A stretch of 5,371 bases of DNA, from NCBI GenBank assembly GCA_021202305.1, contig JAJQDG010000165.1, positions 1-5,371 on the forward strand, read 5' to 3'. Position numbers and translations under genes: made by a program. Shown one piece after another: positions 1 to 5,371 of the stretch. This DNA comes from Candidatus Gastranaerophilales bacterium. GTDB taxonomy: Bacteria; Cyanobacteriota; Vampirovibrionia; Gastranaerophilales; Gastranaerophilaceae. Position 1 is the first letter of the stretch, and each line of letters opens with the position of its first letter. A model generated the notes under the pieces. It saw nothing but the letters and a program-made list of their open reading frames with translations. It was not told where the DNA came from and searched no databases.

Positions 1-80
1 GCATAAAATACGGTCAAAAATATAAGCTCGTAACAATTTTAGGGATAAGTTTTATGTTAAAATCAAAGAATAACGGTTAA
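1..80 (+). CDS. Possible C-terminal tail of an upstream gene (partial)
   Basis: The third forward frame is open from the left edge to a TAA at 78-80 and encodes about 25 residues ending in K-S-K-N-N-G. The other two forward frames hit stops within the first 25 bases. The tail has a short hydrophobic patch (V-T-I-L-G-I-S-F-M-L) flanked by lysines, and its composition is similar to the other proteins here. If real, it ends 23 nt before the ABC-exporter start, a spacing typical of co-transcribed genes. I do not recognise the family. An 80-base open frame in AT-rich DNA could also arise by chance, so this is tentative. Confidence 0.35.
   Translation, partial: IKYGQKYKLVTILGISFMLKSKNNG
55..63 (+). 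promoter_or_regulatory. Weak candidate extended -10 promoter for the ABC exporter
   Basis: TG-T-TAAAAT resembles an extended -10 element (TGnTATAAT) and lies about 40 nt before the exporter start codon. No good -35 hexamer sits 16-18 bp upstream. The element also overlaps the possible tail of an upstream gene, so the exporter may instead be read through from upstream. Confidence 0.25.
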
Positions 81-103
81 TTTATGTCAAAAAGGATAAA
101 ACA

Positions 104-1930
104 ATGAAATTAAGCTCAACCCAAGCGCAAAATTCATTTAATTACGGGTGGTTATTAAATAGAATATATCCGTATATTAAGCCTTATTGGTTCAGGATTT
201 TACTGGGTTTTCTTATTGCTGTACCCTTAGGGCTTTTAGACGGCGTTACGGCATTTGCGCTAAAACCTTTTATGGATTATGTGGTTGGAAAACAAGATTT
301 TGTATTTAATTTTTTAAATCATCAATATATTTTAACCTGGCAATTGTTTGCTTTCTTGATTCCGTTTTGTGTCGTTGCATTTGCAGGACTGCAAGGCGCT
401 TTAAGATATTTGAATGAATATATTACCGCCTGGACAAGTCAAAAAATAACAAACGATGTAAAAATTGATTTATTTCATAAGTTAATCTCTATGGAGCCGC
501 AATTTTATGATGAAAACCCCTCCGGCATTATCATTTCAAGATACATGAACGACCCTCAGACAGCTTCATCCGGCATTATTGAGCAATTAAAAACAATCAC
601 GACAAACCTTTTTGGAGCATTGGGATTAATATGCGTGATGTTATACAGTTCCTGGAAACTTGCTTTTATAGGGGTTTTGGTTCTTTTGGTTGCTTTTGTT
701 CCCGTTGCTTTAATCAGAAAAAGGATAAAAAAAGCTTCAAATAAAAATATGGTAATCAGCGGAAATATTACAACCAATATTAATGAAACATATAACGGAA
801 ATAAAGTTATGGCAGCCTACGGTTTGCAAAAAAGGCAGGAACAATATTTTAAAGAGCAAATTTGGGAAGGCTTTAACGTCAATATGTCTTTAATAAAACG
901 CGCCGCATGGATGAGCCCTTTAATGTATTTAATTGCATCTGTCGGCATTGCAGCGGTTTTAGCTTACGGAACCCATTTAATTACATCAGGTCAAATGACA
1001 GCGGGCAGTTTTGCCTCTTTTGTAACATCATTACTGCTTTTGTATAAACCTGTTAAGACCTTGGGAAATACGCTTACCAATATTCAAAATATTTTTGTTG
1101 CTATGGGCAGAATATTTGAATTATTTGATTTAAATTCCGCAATTAAAGAATGCGAAAATCCAAAAGAATTAACGGGAATTGAAAATAATATTGAATTTAA
1201 AGATATTGTATTTGAATATGTCCAAAATCAGCCCGTTTTAAAACATTTAAATTTAAGGGTCGCCAAAAATGAAACGCTTGCCATTGTCGGAAATTCAGGC
1301 GGGGGAAAATCAACTCTGGTAAATTTAATACCGCGTTTTTATGATATAAAATCAGGTTCTATTACAATTGATGGTGTTGATATCAGAGAATTTTCGCTAA
1401 ATTCGCTAAGAAGCAAAATTGCCATTGTTTTTCAAGATAATTTTTTATACACAGGTACTATAAAAGAAAATATTATGCTAGGTAATCCCGAAGCAGGAAA
1501 AGAAGAACTGGCTGAAGCCGTTAAATCTGCTCATCTTCAAGATATGATTGATGAGTTGCCTGATGGCATAAATACAATGCTTGGAGAACGCGGGTTATCG
1601 TTATCGGGCGGGCAAAGGCAAAGAATTGCAATTGCAAGAGCAATGTTAAGAAACGCGCCCATTATTATTCTTGATGAAGCAACTTCGGCTTTGGATAATG
1701 AATCAGAGGCTATTGTTCAAAGAGCTTTGAATAATTTAATTCAAAATAAAACAGTGTTTGTCATTGCACACAGGTTATCCACAATTAAAAATGCGGATAG
1801 AATTGCAGTTATAAATGAAGGAAAATTAGTCGAGCTTGGATGTCATAAAGAATTAATGGATATCGAAAACGGGCATTACAGAGCGCTTTATGAAATGCAA
1901 TTTAAAAAACAGGAAACCCGCGCCGTTTAA
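104..1930 (+). CDS. msbA: MsbA-type ABC exporter (fused permease-ATPase), probable lipid A/lipid flippase
   Basis: This is a complete 608-aa half-transporter of the ABC-B (MsbA/LmrA) type, expected to work as a homodimer in the inner membrane and flip lipid A core, other lipids or hydrophobic compounds with ATP. Six membrane segments are visible at roughly residues 31-55, 78-100, 165-185, 186-205, 271-293 and 298-320. The ATPase domain spans about 362-600 and has every motif intact: Walker A GNSGGGKST at 396-404, Q-loop Gln444, signature LSGGQ at 500-504, Walker B ending in Asp524 with catalytic Glu525, and H-loop His556. E. coli MsbA is 582 aa, so this is a full-length member with a slightly longer N-terminus. 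The ATG start is supported by AAGGA at 92-96, seven bases upstream. MsbA is favoured over a drug exporter because of the single-chain TMD-NBD order and the outer-membrane gene nearby, but ABC-B substrates cannot be read from sequence. An MsbA-like multidrug exporter remains possible. Confidence 0.85.
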   Translation: MKLSSTQAQNSFNYGWLLNRIYPYIKPYWFRILLGFLIAVPLGLLDGVTAFALKPFMDYVVGKQDFVFNFLNHQYILTWQLFAFLIPFCVVAFAGLQGALRYLNEYITAWTSQKITNDVKIDLFHKLISMEPQFYDENPSGIIISRYMNDPQTASSGIIEQLKTITTNLFGALGLICVMLYSSWKLAFIGVLVLLVAFVPVALIRKRIKKASNKNMVISGNITTNINETYNGNKVMAAYGLQKRQEQYFKEQIWEGFNVNMSLIKRAAWMSPLMYLIASVGIAAVLAYGTHLITSGQMTAGSFASFVTSLLLLYKPVKTLGNTLTNIQNIFVAMGRIFELFDLNSAIKECENPKELTGIENNIEFKDIVFEYVQNQPVLKHLNLRVAKNETLAIVGNSGGGKSTLVNLIPRFYDIKSGSITIDGVDIREFSLNSLRSKIAIVFQDNFLYTGTIKENIMLGNPEAGKEELAEAVKSAHLQDMIDELPDGINTMLGERGLSLSGGQRQRIAIARAMLRNAPIIILDEATSALDNESEAIVQRALNNLIQNKTVFVIAHRLSTIKNADRIAVINEGKLVELGCHKELMDIENGHYRALYEMQFKKQETRAV

Positions 1931-1951
1931 TATAATCTGCACCGGACACTA

Positions 1952-1978
1952 AATGCAATATTTTATAATACTTGCTTT
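1952..1978. terminator. Weak bidirectional hairpin in the convergent junction
   Basis: GCAATATT at 1955-1962 pairs with AATA-TTGC at 1967-1975 around a 4-base TTAT loop, giving 8 base pairs with one bulged C (1971). Beyond a T-T mismatch, flanking A and T bases extend the pairing a little. It lies between the exporter stop (1930) and the stop of CoA-transferase subunit B (1980), where a shared bidirectional terminator is expected. The stem is AT-rich and the T-tract is short, so it would be weak. This is the only candidate structure I see in this 49-bp gap. Confidence 0.35.
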
Positions 1979-1979
1979 A

Positions 1980-2663
1980 TCAAATTTCCATAGTTTTTAA
2001 ATCGGAGCTTACGGCAAAATCCGCAAAAACACTTGCCCTGATATCATCAATTGAATACATCGGGTTAATTTCTGTTAAAAACATTTTGCCGTTGATGTAT
2101 TCAAAAACAGAACGTTCGGTTACTATCATATCAACCTCATGGCATGCGGTAAGCGGCAGAGTGCATTTTTTTACTATTTTAATTTCGCCTTTTGACAGAT
2201 GTTCCATAGCTACTATAACTCTTTTTGCACCGACAACCAAATCCATTGAGCCGCCAATTCCCGGAATAAATTTATCCGGAATCATCCAGCTTGCAATATT
2301 TCCTTCTTCGTCAACCTGAAGGGCGCCCAGAACAGTAGCATCAATGTGTCCTCCCCTCATCATCATAAGCGCGGTTTCCGTATCAAAAAAGCTTGCCCCC
2401 GGTTTTATCATGGAAGGAGTACCGCCTGAATTTGTTACTCTTTTATCAAAATAAGCGCCTTCCGCCTTTTTTCCAAGCCCGAGAACGCCGTTTTCCGAGT
2501 GAATTACAACATTTATGCCGGATGGAATGTGTGCAGCTACTTCATTTGGCAGCCCTATCCCAAGTGTTACAACATCGCCGTCATTAAATTCTTTTGCAAC
2601 GCGGCGCGCAATTATCTCTCTGACTTTTTCCCTGGATAATACAGTTTCTAATAATAATGGCAT
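1980..2663 (-). CDS. ctfB: Acetate/butyrate-acetoacetate (3-oxoacid) CoA-transferase subunit B
   Basis: This 227-aa protein is the beta (catalytic) subunit of a family I CoA-transferase (AtoA/ScoB/CtfB). These enzymes move CoA between short-chain acids such as acetoacetate, acetate and butyrate, through a glutamyl-CoA thioester. The catalytic Glu is seen as Glu57 in the H-S-E-N-G-V-L-G motif (55-62). The glycine-rich G-I-G-L-P stretch is at 35-39, and further conserved stretches include R-G-G-H-I-D, L-G-A-L-Q-V-D and K-K-C-T-L-P-L-T. From memory the sequence and length match clostridial CtfB (221 aa) best. The ATG follows the TAA of subunit A with no gap, and a strong GAGGGAG ribosome site lies five bases upstream inside that gene, so the two subunits are translationally coupled. 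The stop is TGA. Substrate specificity (acetoacetate, acetate, butyrate or succinate) is not readable from sequence, and no partner pathway gene is in the window. Confidence 0.92.
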   Translation of the reverse strand: MPLLLETVLSREKVREIIARRVAKEFNDGDVVTLGIGLPNEVAAHIPSGINVVIHSENGVLGLGKKAEGAYFDKRVTNSGGTPSMIKPGASFFDTETALMMMRGGHIDATVLGALQVDEEGNIASWMIPDKFIPGIGGSMDLVVGAKRVIVAMEHLSKGEIKIVKKCTLPLTACHEVDMIVTERSVFEYINGKMFLTEINPMYSIDDIRASVFADFAVSSDLKTMEI

Positions 2664-3314
2664 TTAATCTCCCTCGCGTTCAACAATATAATCAACAAAA
2701 ACCCCGGGTATTATAACTTCATTCGGGTCAAGGCATTCAACTATTTCATCTGCCTGAACTACAACAACATCTGCAGCAGTTGCCATTGTTTGGTTAAAGT
2801 TTCTTGTAGTTCCCATGTATGAAATATTGCCGTATTTATCGGCTTTTGTACCGTAAATAAATGCAATATCTGCACCCAGAGGCTCTTCAAAAATATATTT
2901 TTTGCCGTTTACAACATAAGTTTTTTTACCTTCTTCTAAAATGGTGCCTACTCCTGTGGGTGTTAAAATTCCGCCTAAACCGGCGCCCTGTGCGCGTATT
3001 TTTTCAACAAGCGTACCCATGGGGACTATTTCAACTTCAATTTCTTTATTCATCATTTTTTTACCCGTTATAGGGTTTGTGCCGATGTGCGAAGTTATAA
3101 CTTTTTTAACCTTGTCGGTATCTATTAATTTACCCTTATCTTTATCCGGATATGAAGTATCATTGCAAATTATTGTAAGATTATTTACCTCCTGACATAA
3201 AAGTTCCCCGATTATTTTATCAGGGACTCCGCAGTCCAAAAAACCTCCAATCATAATAGAGGCGCCGCTTTTAACTAATTTTGCCGCATCGCGCGCGCTG
3301 ATTATACGCTTCAA
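2664..3314 (-). CDS. ctfA: Acetate/butyrate-acetoacetate (3-oxoacid) CoA-transferase subunit A, TTG start
   Basis: This is the alpha subunit of the same family I CoA-transferase (AtoD/ScoA/CtfA); it pairs with subunit B to form the cytoplasmic enzyme and contributes to CoA binding. The family N-terminal signature is present as I-M-I-G-G-F-L-D-C-G-V-P (residues 20-31), one position short of the strict consensus because Ser16 replaces D/N. Later blocks such as T-L-V-E-K-I-R-A-Q-G-A-G-L-G-G and G-T-T-R-N-F-N closely resemble clostridial CtfA. The open frame reaches an ATG at 3422, but the extra 36 residues are lysine/phenylalanine-rich, do not resemble the family N-terminus and overlap a promoter. 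A TTG at 3314, preceded by GAAGGAA six bases upstream, gives 216 aa beginning M-K-R-I-I-S-A-R-D-A-A, matching CtfA (218 aa) and AtoD (220 aa). It is the first gene of a two-gene operon. A second TTG five codons upstream is a weaker alternative. Confidence 0.9.
   Translation of the reverse strand: MKRIISARDAAKLVKSGASIMIGGFLDCGVPDKIIGELLCQEVNNLTIICNDTSYPDKDKGKLIDTDKVKKVITSHIGTNPITGKKMMNKEIEVEIVPMGTLVEKIRAQGAGLGGILTPTGVGTILEEGKKTYVVNGKKYIFEEPLGADIAFIYGTKADKYGNISYMGTTRNFNQTMATAADVVVVQADEIVECLDPNEVIIPGVFVDYIVEREGD
2669..2675 (-). promoter_or_regulatory. Ribosome binding site for subunit B, inside the end of subunit A
   Basis: Read on the minus strand this is GAGGGAG, five bases before the ATG at 2663. 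It lies within the last codons of subunit A, and the two genes abut (TAA directly followed by ATG). This arrangement supports coupled translation and equal amounts of the two subunits. Confidence 0.7.
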
Positions 3315-3320
3315 GAAATT

Positions 3321-3327
3321 TTCCTTC
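3321..3327 (-). promoter_or_regulatory. Ribosome binding site that sets the TTG start of CoA-transferase subunit A
   Basis: The minus strand reads GAAGGAA, with six bases before the TTG at 3314. It decides between this start and the more upstream ATG at 3422, because the resulting protein has the family's normal N-terminus and length. Confidence 0.65.
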
Positions 3328-3342
3328 AAATATAGCTTTACT

Positions 3343-3392
3343 ATTCTACCACATATAAACGCCCGTGAAAAAAAATTTTTACTTTTTTTAAG
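3343..3392 (-). promoter_or_regulatory. Promoter of the CoA-transferase operon (extended -10, -35, AT-rich UP-like tract)
   Basis: On the minus strand, TAGAAT (3343-3348) is preceded by TGG, giving an extended -10 (TGnTAGAAT). A 17-bp spacer separates it from TTTTCA (3366-3371), which matches four of six -35 positions. Just upstream lie phased A and T runs (3372-3392) resembling an UP element. The predicted transcript would start near 3336, leaving a leader of about 20 nt before the TTG start, which fits the ribosome site there. Calling this a sigma-70-type promoter is an inference from motif match only. Confidence 0.5.
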
Positions 3393-3472
3393 AATTCTAA
3401 CCTGTCCCTTGTTAACCGCCAATTGTGCAATGCAATTAGCATTTTAAAAGCAAAAAATAAAGTGAATTTAAA

Positions 3473-3477
3473 AAGGG
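3473..3477 (+). promoter_or_regulatory. Ribosome binding site for the MlaA-hydrolase gene
   Basis: AAGGG lies six bases before the ATG at 3484. This start is the one that gives the protein a signal peptide, as MlaA proteins require. Confidence 0.6.
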
Positions 3478-3483
3478 TTATTT

Positions 3484-5371
3484 ATGATTAAAAGAAATTT
3501 TATTCTAATTGGAATTTTAATTTGCCTTAATATACCGTCCGGTTTTTGCACATCAAAATATCCTGATTGGGGGCAGGAATACTTAGGATATGACAGATTT
3601 GAAAATTTTAACAGAAAAATGTTTATTTTTAACGGCGCTCTAAACAAATATGCGCTTCGTCCGGTTACAATTATCTGGTCATCAATTATGCCTAAATACG
3701 GCATTGAAAGACTAAAATCAGCTTACGATAACATATTGTATCCAAGGCGCCTTGTAAGCAGTTTAATTCAAAGAGATTTTAAAGCCATGGGGCGTTCAAC
3801 TGCAAGATTTTTAACTAATTCAACGCTCGGACTCGGCGGAATGTTTGACCCTGCTAAAAGATATTTAAAGTTAAAACCTATTAATGAAGACATGGAACAG
3901 GCACTTGCAAAATTGAAAATGAAAAAAGGACCTTATCTGGTTGTGCCGGTAATATCAGGTACAACGCCAAGAGGGCTTTTAGGGCGCGCGCTTGATGCCG
4001 CGCTTGACCCTACTTCATATATAGGTTCGCCCGCAATTGCGGCGGTTAAAGCAGGTTTCACCGTTAATAACGCTGCGATAATGCAGCCCTTAATTAAAAA
4101 TTTAGAACAAAATTTTATAGATCCGTACGATATTACAAAGAAAATGTACGGCTTACAGGTCGCTATATTAAATGCAAATCTTGACAGGGAAGAAGTTTTA
4201 AACGAAACGGAAGAAAAATTAAACCCTGATTTTACTAAAACGGAAAATGAAGAAAATAATTTACCGGAAAATATAATTCTTAATGAAAATAAATCTCTGA
4301 AAAAGATTTTTTTAAAAAAGCCCGCAGAAAAAAATAATATTTATAACGTAAGCGATGAAATTAATCCGCCTGAACCTGTTTTGAGTGCAGATACAATAAA
4401 AGGAAGTGCAATAACAGATGATATTCTTTTAAAAAACGAACTTATACCCGATATTATTTTAGAAAACTACAAACCCCAGCACCCGATTACAGATTCCATG
4501 CGGACGGCTCTTTTTGACGATGAAACCGTAGATAATTCCATGTGGAGCGAAATGTCAATCTGGAACAGAAGCTTTAAAAATCGTATTAAAACCGATTCTG
4601 TTGAAATAACGGAAGGCAGAGAAAAATATAAATACAGATATATCATGCAAAAAGATAAAGAAGCGCCCTTAGCTATAATTTATCCTTCGGTCGGAGAAGG
4701 AATAAATTCTCACCATTCCATTATTTTTGCAAAACTTTTTTATGATGAGGGATATTCAGTTTTAATTCAGGGCAGCGCGTTTCATTACGATTTTGTTAAA
4801 AGCATGCCCGAAGATTTTCGCCCGGGAATTCCGTCTAACGATGTTAAATATTTAAGAAAAACCACTTCAAAAATTATAAATTCTCTTGAAGAAAAATATA
4901 AAATAAAATTCAAAGAAAAAGTTCTTCTGGGAACTTCGTACGGTGCTATGTCGGCACTTTTTACGGGAGATATGGAGGATAAGGAAAATTCCTCCGGTAT
5001 TACAAAATATATCTCGATTAATCCGCCCGTTGAACTTTTATACGCGCTGAATACAATTGATACAAACAGTGAAAATTGGGATAAGAATTCCGACAATTTA
5101 AGGGAAAAAACCCAATTAACCGCAGCTAAAATTTTACATGCCGCCGAGGCAAAAAAAGAAGGTGAAAAAATTGAAACACTGCCTTTTAATGTTGAAGAAT
5201 CAAAATTAATAACCGGTTTTGTTCTTCATCAAAAATTGACGGATTTACTTTTTGCACTTGAAAATGTTCCTGTTTCTAAAAAAACAGATTTCTATGAAAA
5301 AGCTAAAGATATTAATTATGCCGATTATGCGGCCAAATATTTAACATGTGAAAAATATCCCACATTAAAAG
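3484..5371 (+). CDS. mlaA: MlaA/VacJ phospholipid-transport protein fused to an alpha/beta-hydrolase-like domain (3' end outside window)
   Basis: The frame is open from ATG 3484 to the window edge (629 codons, no stop). Residues 1-22 form a signal peptide with a K-R start and an I/L-rich core. Residues about 36-232 match MlaA, the outer-membrane component that extracts misplaced phospholipids from the outer leaflet: D-R-F-E-N-F-N-R-K-M-F-I-F-N (37-50), L-R-P-V (58-61), F-L-T-N-S-T-L-G-L-G-G-M-F-D (109-122) and G-P-Y-L-V-V-P (149-155), ending in D-P-Y. E. coli MlaA stops soon after this (251 aa). Here an Asn/Lys/Glu-rich linker (about 236-335) leads to a second domain. That domain shows P-L-A-I-I-Y-P-S-V-G-E-G (395-406), S-V-L-I-Q-G-S (425-431), then strand K-V-L-L-G and nucleophile elbow G-T-S-Y-G (483-487, Ser485), then Y-I-S-I-N-P-P (509-515), an order typical of alpha/beta hydrolases. 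The catalytic acid and His are not identified and may lie beyond 5371. No standard lipobox is present. The MlaA call is strong, the hydrolase fold probable, and the enzymatic activity inferred. Confidence 0.85.
   Translation, partial: MIKRNFILIGILICLNIPSGFCTSKYPDWGQEYLGYDRFENFNRKMFIFNGALNKYALRPVTIIWSSIMPKYGIERLKSAYDNILYPRRLVSSLIQRDFKAMGRSTARFLTNSTLGLGGMFDPAKRYLKLKPINEDMEQALAKLKMKKGPYLVVPVISGTTPRGLLGRALDAALDPTSYIGSPAIAAVKAGFTVNNAAIMQPLIKNLEQNFIDPYDITKKMYGLQVAILNANLDREEVLNETEEKLNPDFTKTENEENNLPENIILNENKSLKKIFLKKPAEKNNIYNVSDEINPPEPVLSADTIKGSAITDDILLKNELIPDIILENYKPQHPITDSMRTALFDDETVDNSMWSEMSIWNRSFKNRIKTDSVEITEGREKYKYRYIMQKDKEAPLAIIYPSVGEGINSHHSIIFAKLFYDEGYSVLIQGSAFHYDFVKSMPEDFRPGIPSNDVKYLRKTTSKIINSLEEKYKIKFKEKVLLGTSYGAMSALFTGDMEDKENSSGITKYISINPPVELLYALNTIDTNSENWDKNSDNLREKTQLTAAKILHAAEAKKEGEKIETLPFNVEESKLITGFVLHQKLTDLLFALENVPVSKKTDFYEKAKDINYADYAAKYLTCEKYPTLK

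Larger units (their letters stand above)
3315..3483. other. Divergent intergenic region between the CoA-transferase operon and the MlaA-hydrolase gene
   Basis: About 170 bp without a supported gene. Its left half holds the minus-strand promoter and A/T tracts, which may bend the DNA. Its right half holds a small symmetric stretch (AATTG at 3421-3425 and CAATT at 3433-3437, with overlapping TGCAA direct repeats) and AAGGG at 3473-3477, six bases before the ATG at 3484. I find no convincing -35/-10 pair for the rightward gene. The best pair, TTGTGC (3423-3428) with TAAAAG (3445-3450), is poor. Confidence 0.6.

Noticed and set aside
84..107. Seven-codon open frame (M-S-K-R-I-K-Q) whose TGA overlaps the exporter start codon, like a leader peptide
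   Set aside because: No ribosome site precedes its ATG, and the AAGGA inside it serves the exporter. The overlap is easily explained by chance.
1972..2319. 115-codon + strand open frame
   Set aside because: It lies antisense to CoA-transferase subunit B, whose catalytic and conserved motifs are clear. The antisense translation resembles no family I know.
2861..3195. Two overlapping + strand open frames of 70 and 84 codons
   Set aside because: Both are antisense to CoA-transferase subunit A and in different frames from each other; there is no ribosome site or recognisable motif.
3978..4014. GC-rich run with repeated GCGCTTGA
   Set aside because: It encodes the helical repeat R-A-L-D-A-A-L-D inside the MlaA domain, and the DNA repeat follows from the protein sequence.
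4785..5096. 103-codon minus-strand open frame
   Set aside because: It is antisense to the hydrolase-like part of the MlaA fusion, including the nucleophile elbow, and shows no family features of its own.
1..5371. CRISPR arrays, tRNA or rRNA genes, insertion sequences, integrase sites
   Set aside because: I saw no spaced direct repeats, cloverleaf-like sequences, transposase motifs or terminal inverted repeats on either strand.

Overview
The window reads as a stretch of chromosome from an AT-rich (by eye GC in the mid-30s percent), double-membraned bacterium, probably an anaerobe. The Gram-negative cell plan is inferred from an MsbA-type exporter and an MlaA/VacJ-type protein. The anaerobic, fermentative lifestyle is inferred from a CoA-transferase pair that closely resembles clostridial CtfA/CtfB. 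Lys/Asn/Ile-rich proteins and many A/T-ending codons would suit uncultured gut lineages such as Gastranaerophilales (Melainabacteria) or Elusimicrobia, but nothing in the window fixes the taxon.

Layout from left to right: (1) a possible C-terminal tail of an upstream + strand gene, ending at 80; (2) an intact 608-aa ABC exporter of the MsbA/LmrA type (104-1930, +); (3) a short convergent junction holding a weak AT-rich hairpin; (4) a two-gene CoA-transferase operon on the minus strand, subunit A (2664-3314, probable TTG start) followed directly by subunit B (1980-2663); (5) a divergent intergenic region of about 170 bp with a convincing minus-strand promoter; (6) a long + strand gene (3484 to beyond 5371), still open at the window edge, whose product begins as an MlaA/VacJ outer-membrane phospholipid-transport protein and continues, after a charged low-complexity linker, into an alpha/beta-hydrolase-like domain with a G-T-S-Y-G nucleophile elbow.

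Two of the three units concern envelope lipids: inner-membrane lipid export (MsbA-like) and outer-membrane phospholipid retrieval (MlaA-like). The CoA-transferase operon between them is on the opposite strand, has its own promoter, and is probably an independent metabolic unit that moves CoA between short-chain acids. The most notable observation is the fusion of an MlaA module to a putative serine hydrolase. It suggests a periplasmic or outer-membrane protein that could couple phospholipid capture to hydrolysis. That coupling is an inference, and the C-terminal end of the protein is not in the window.
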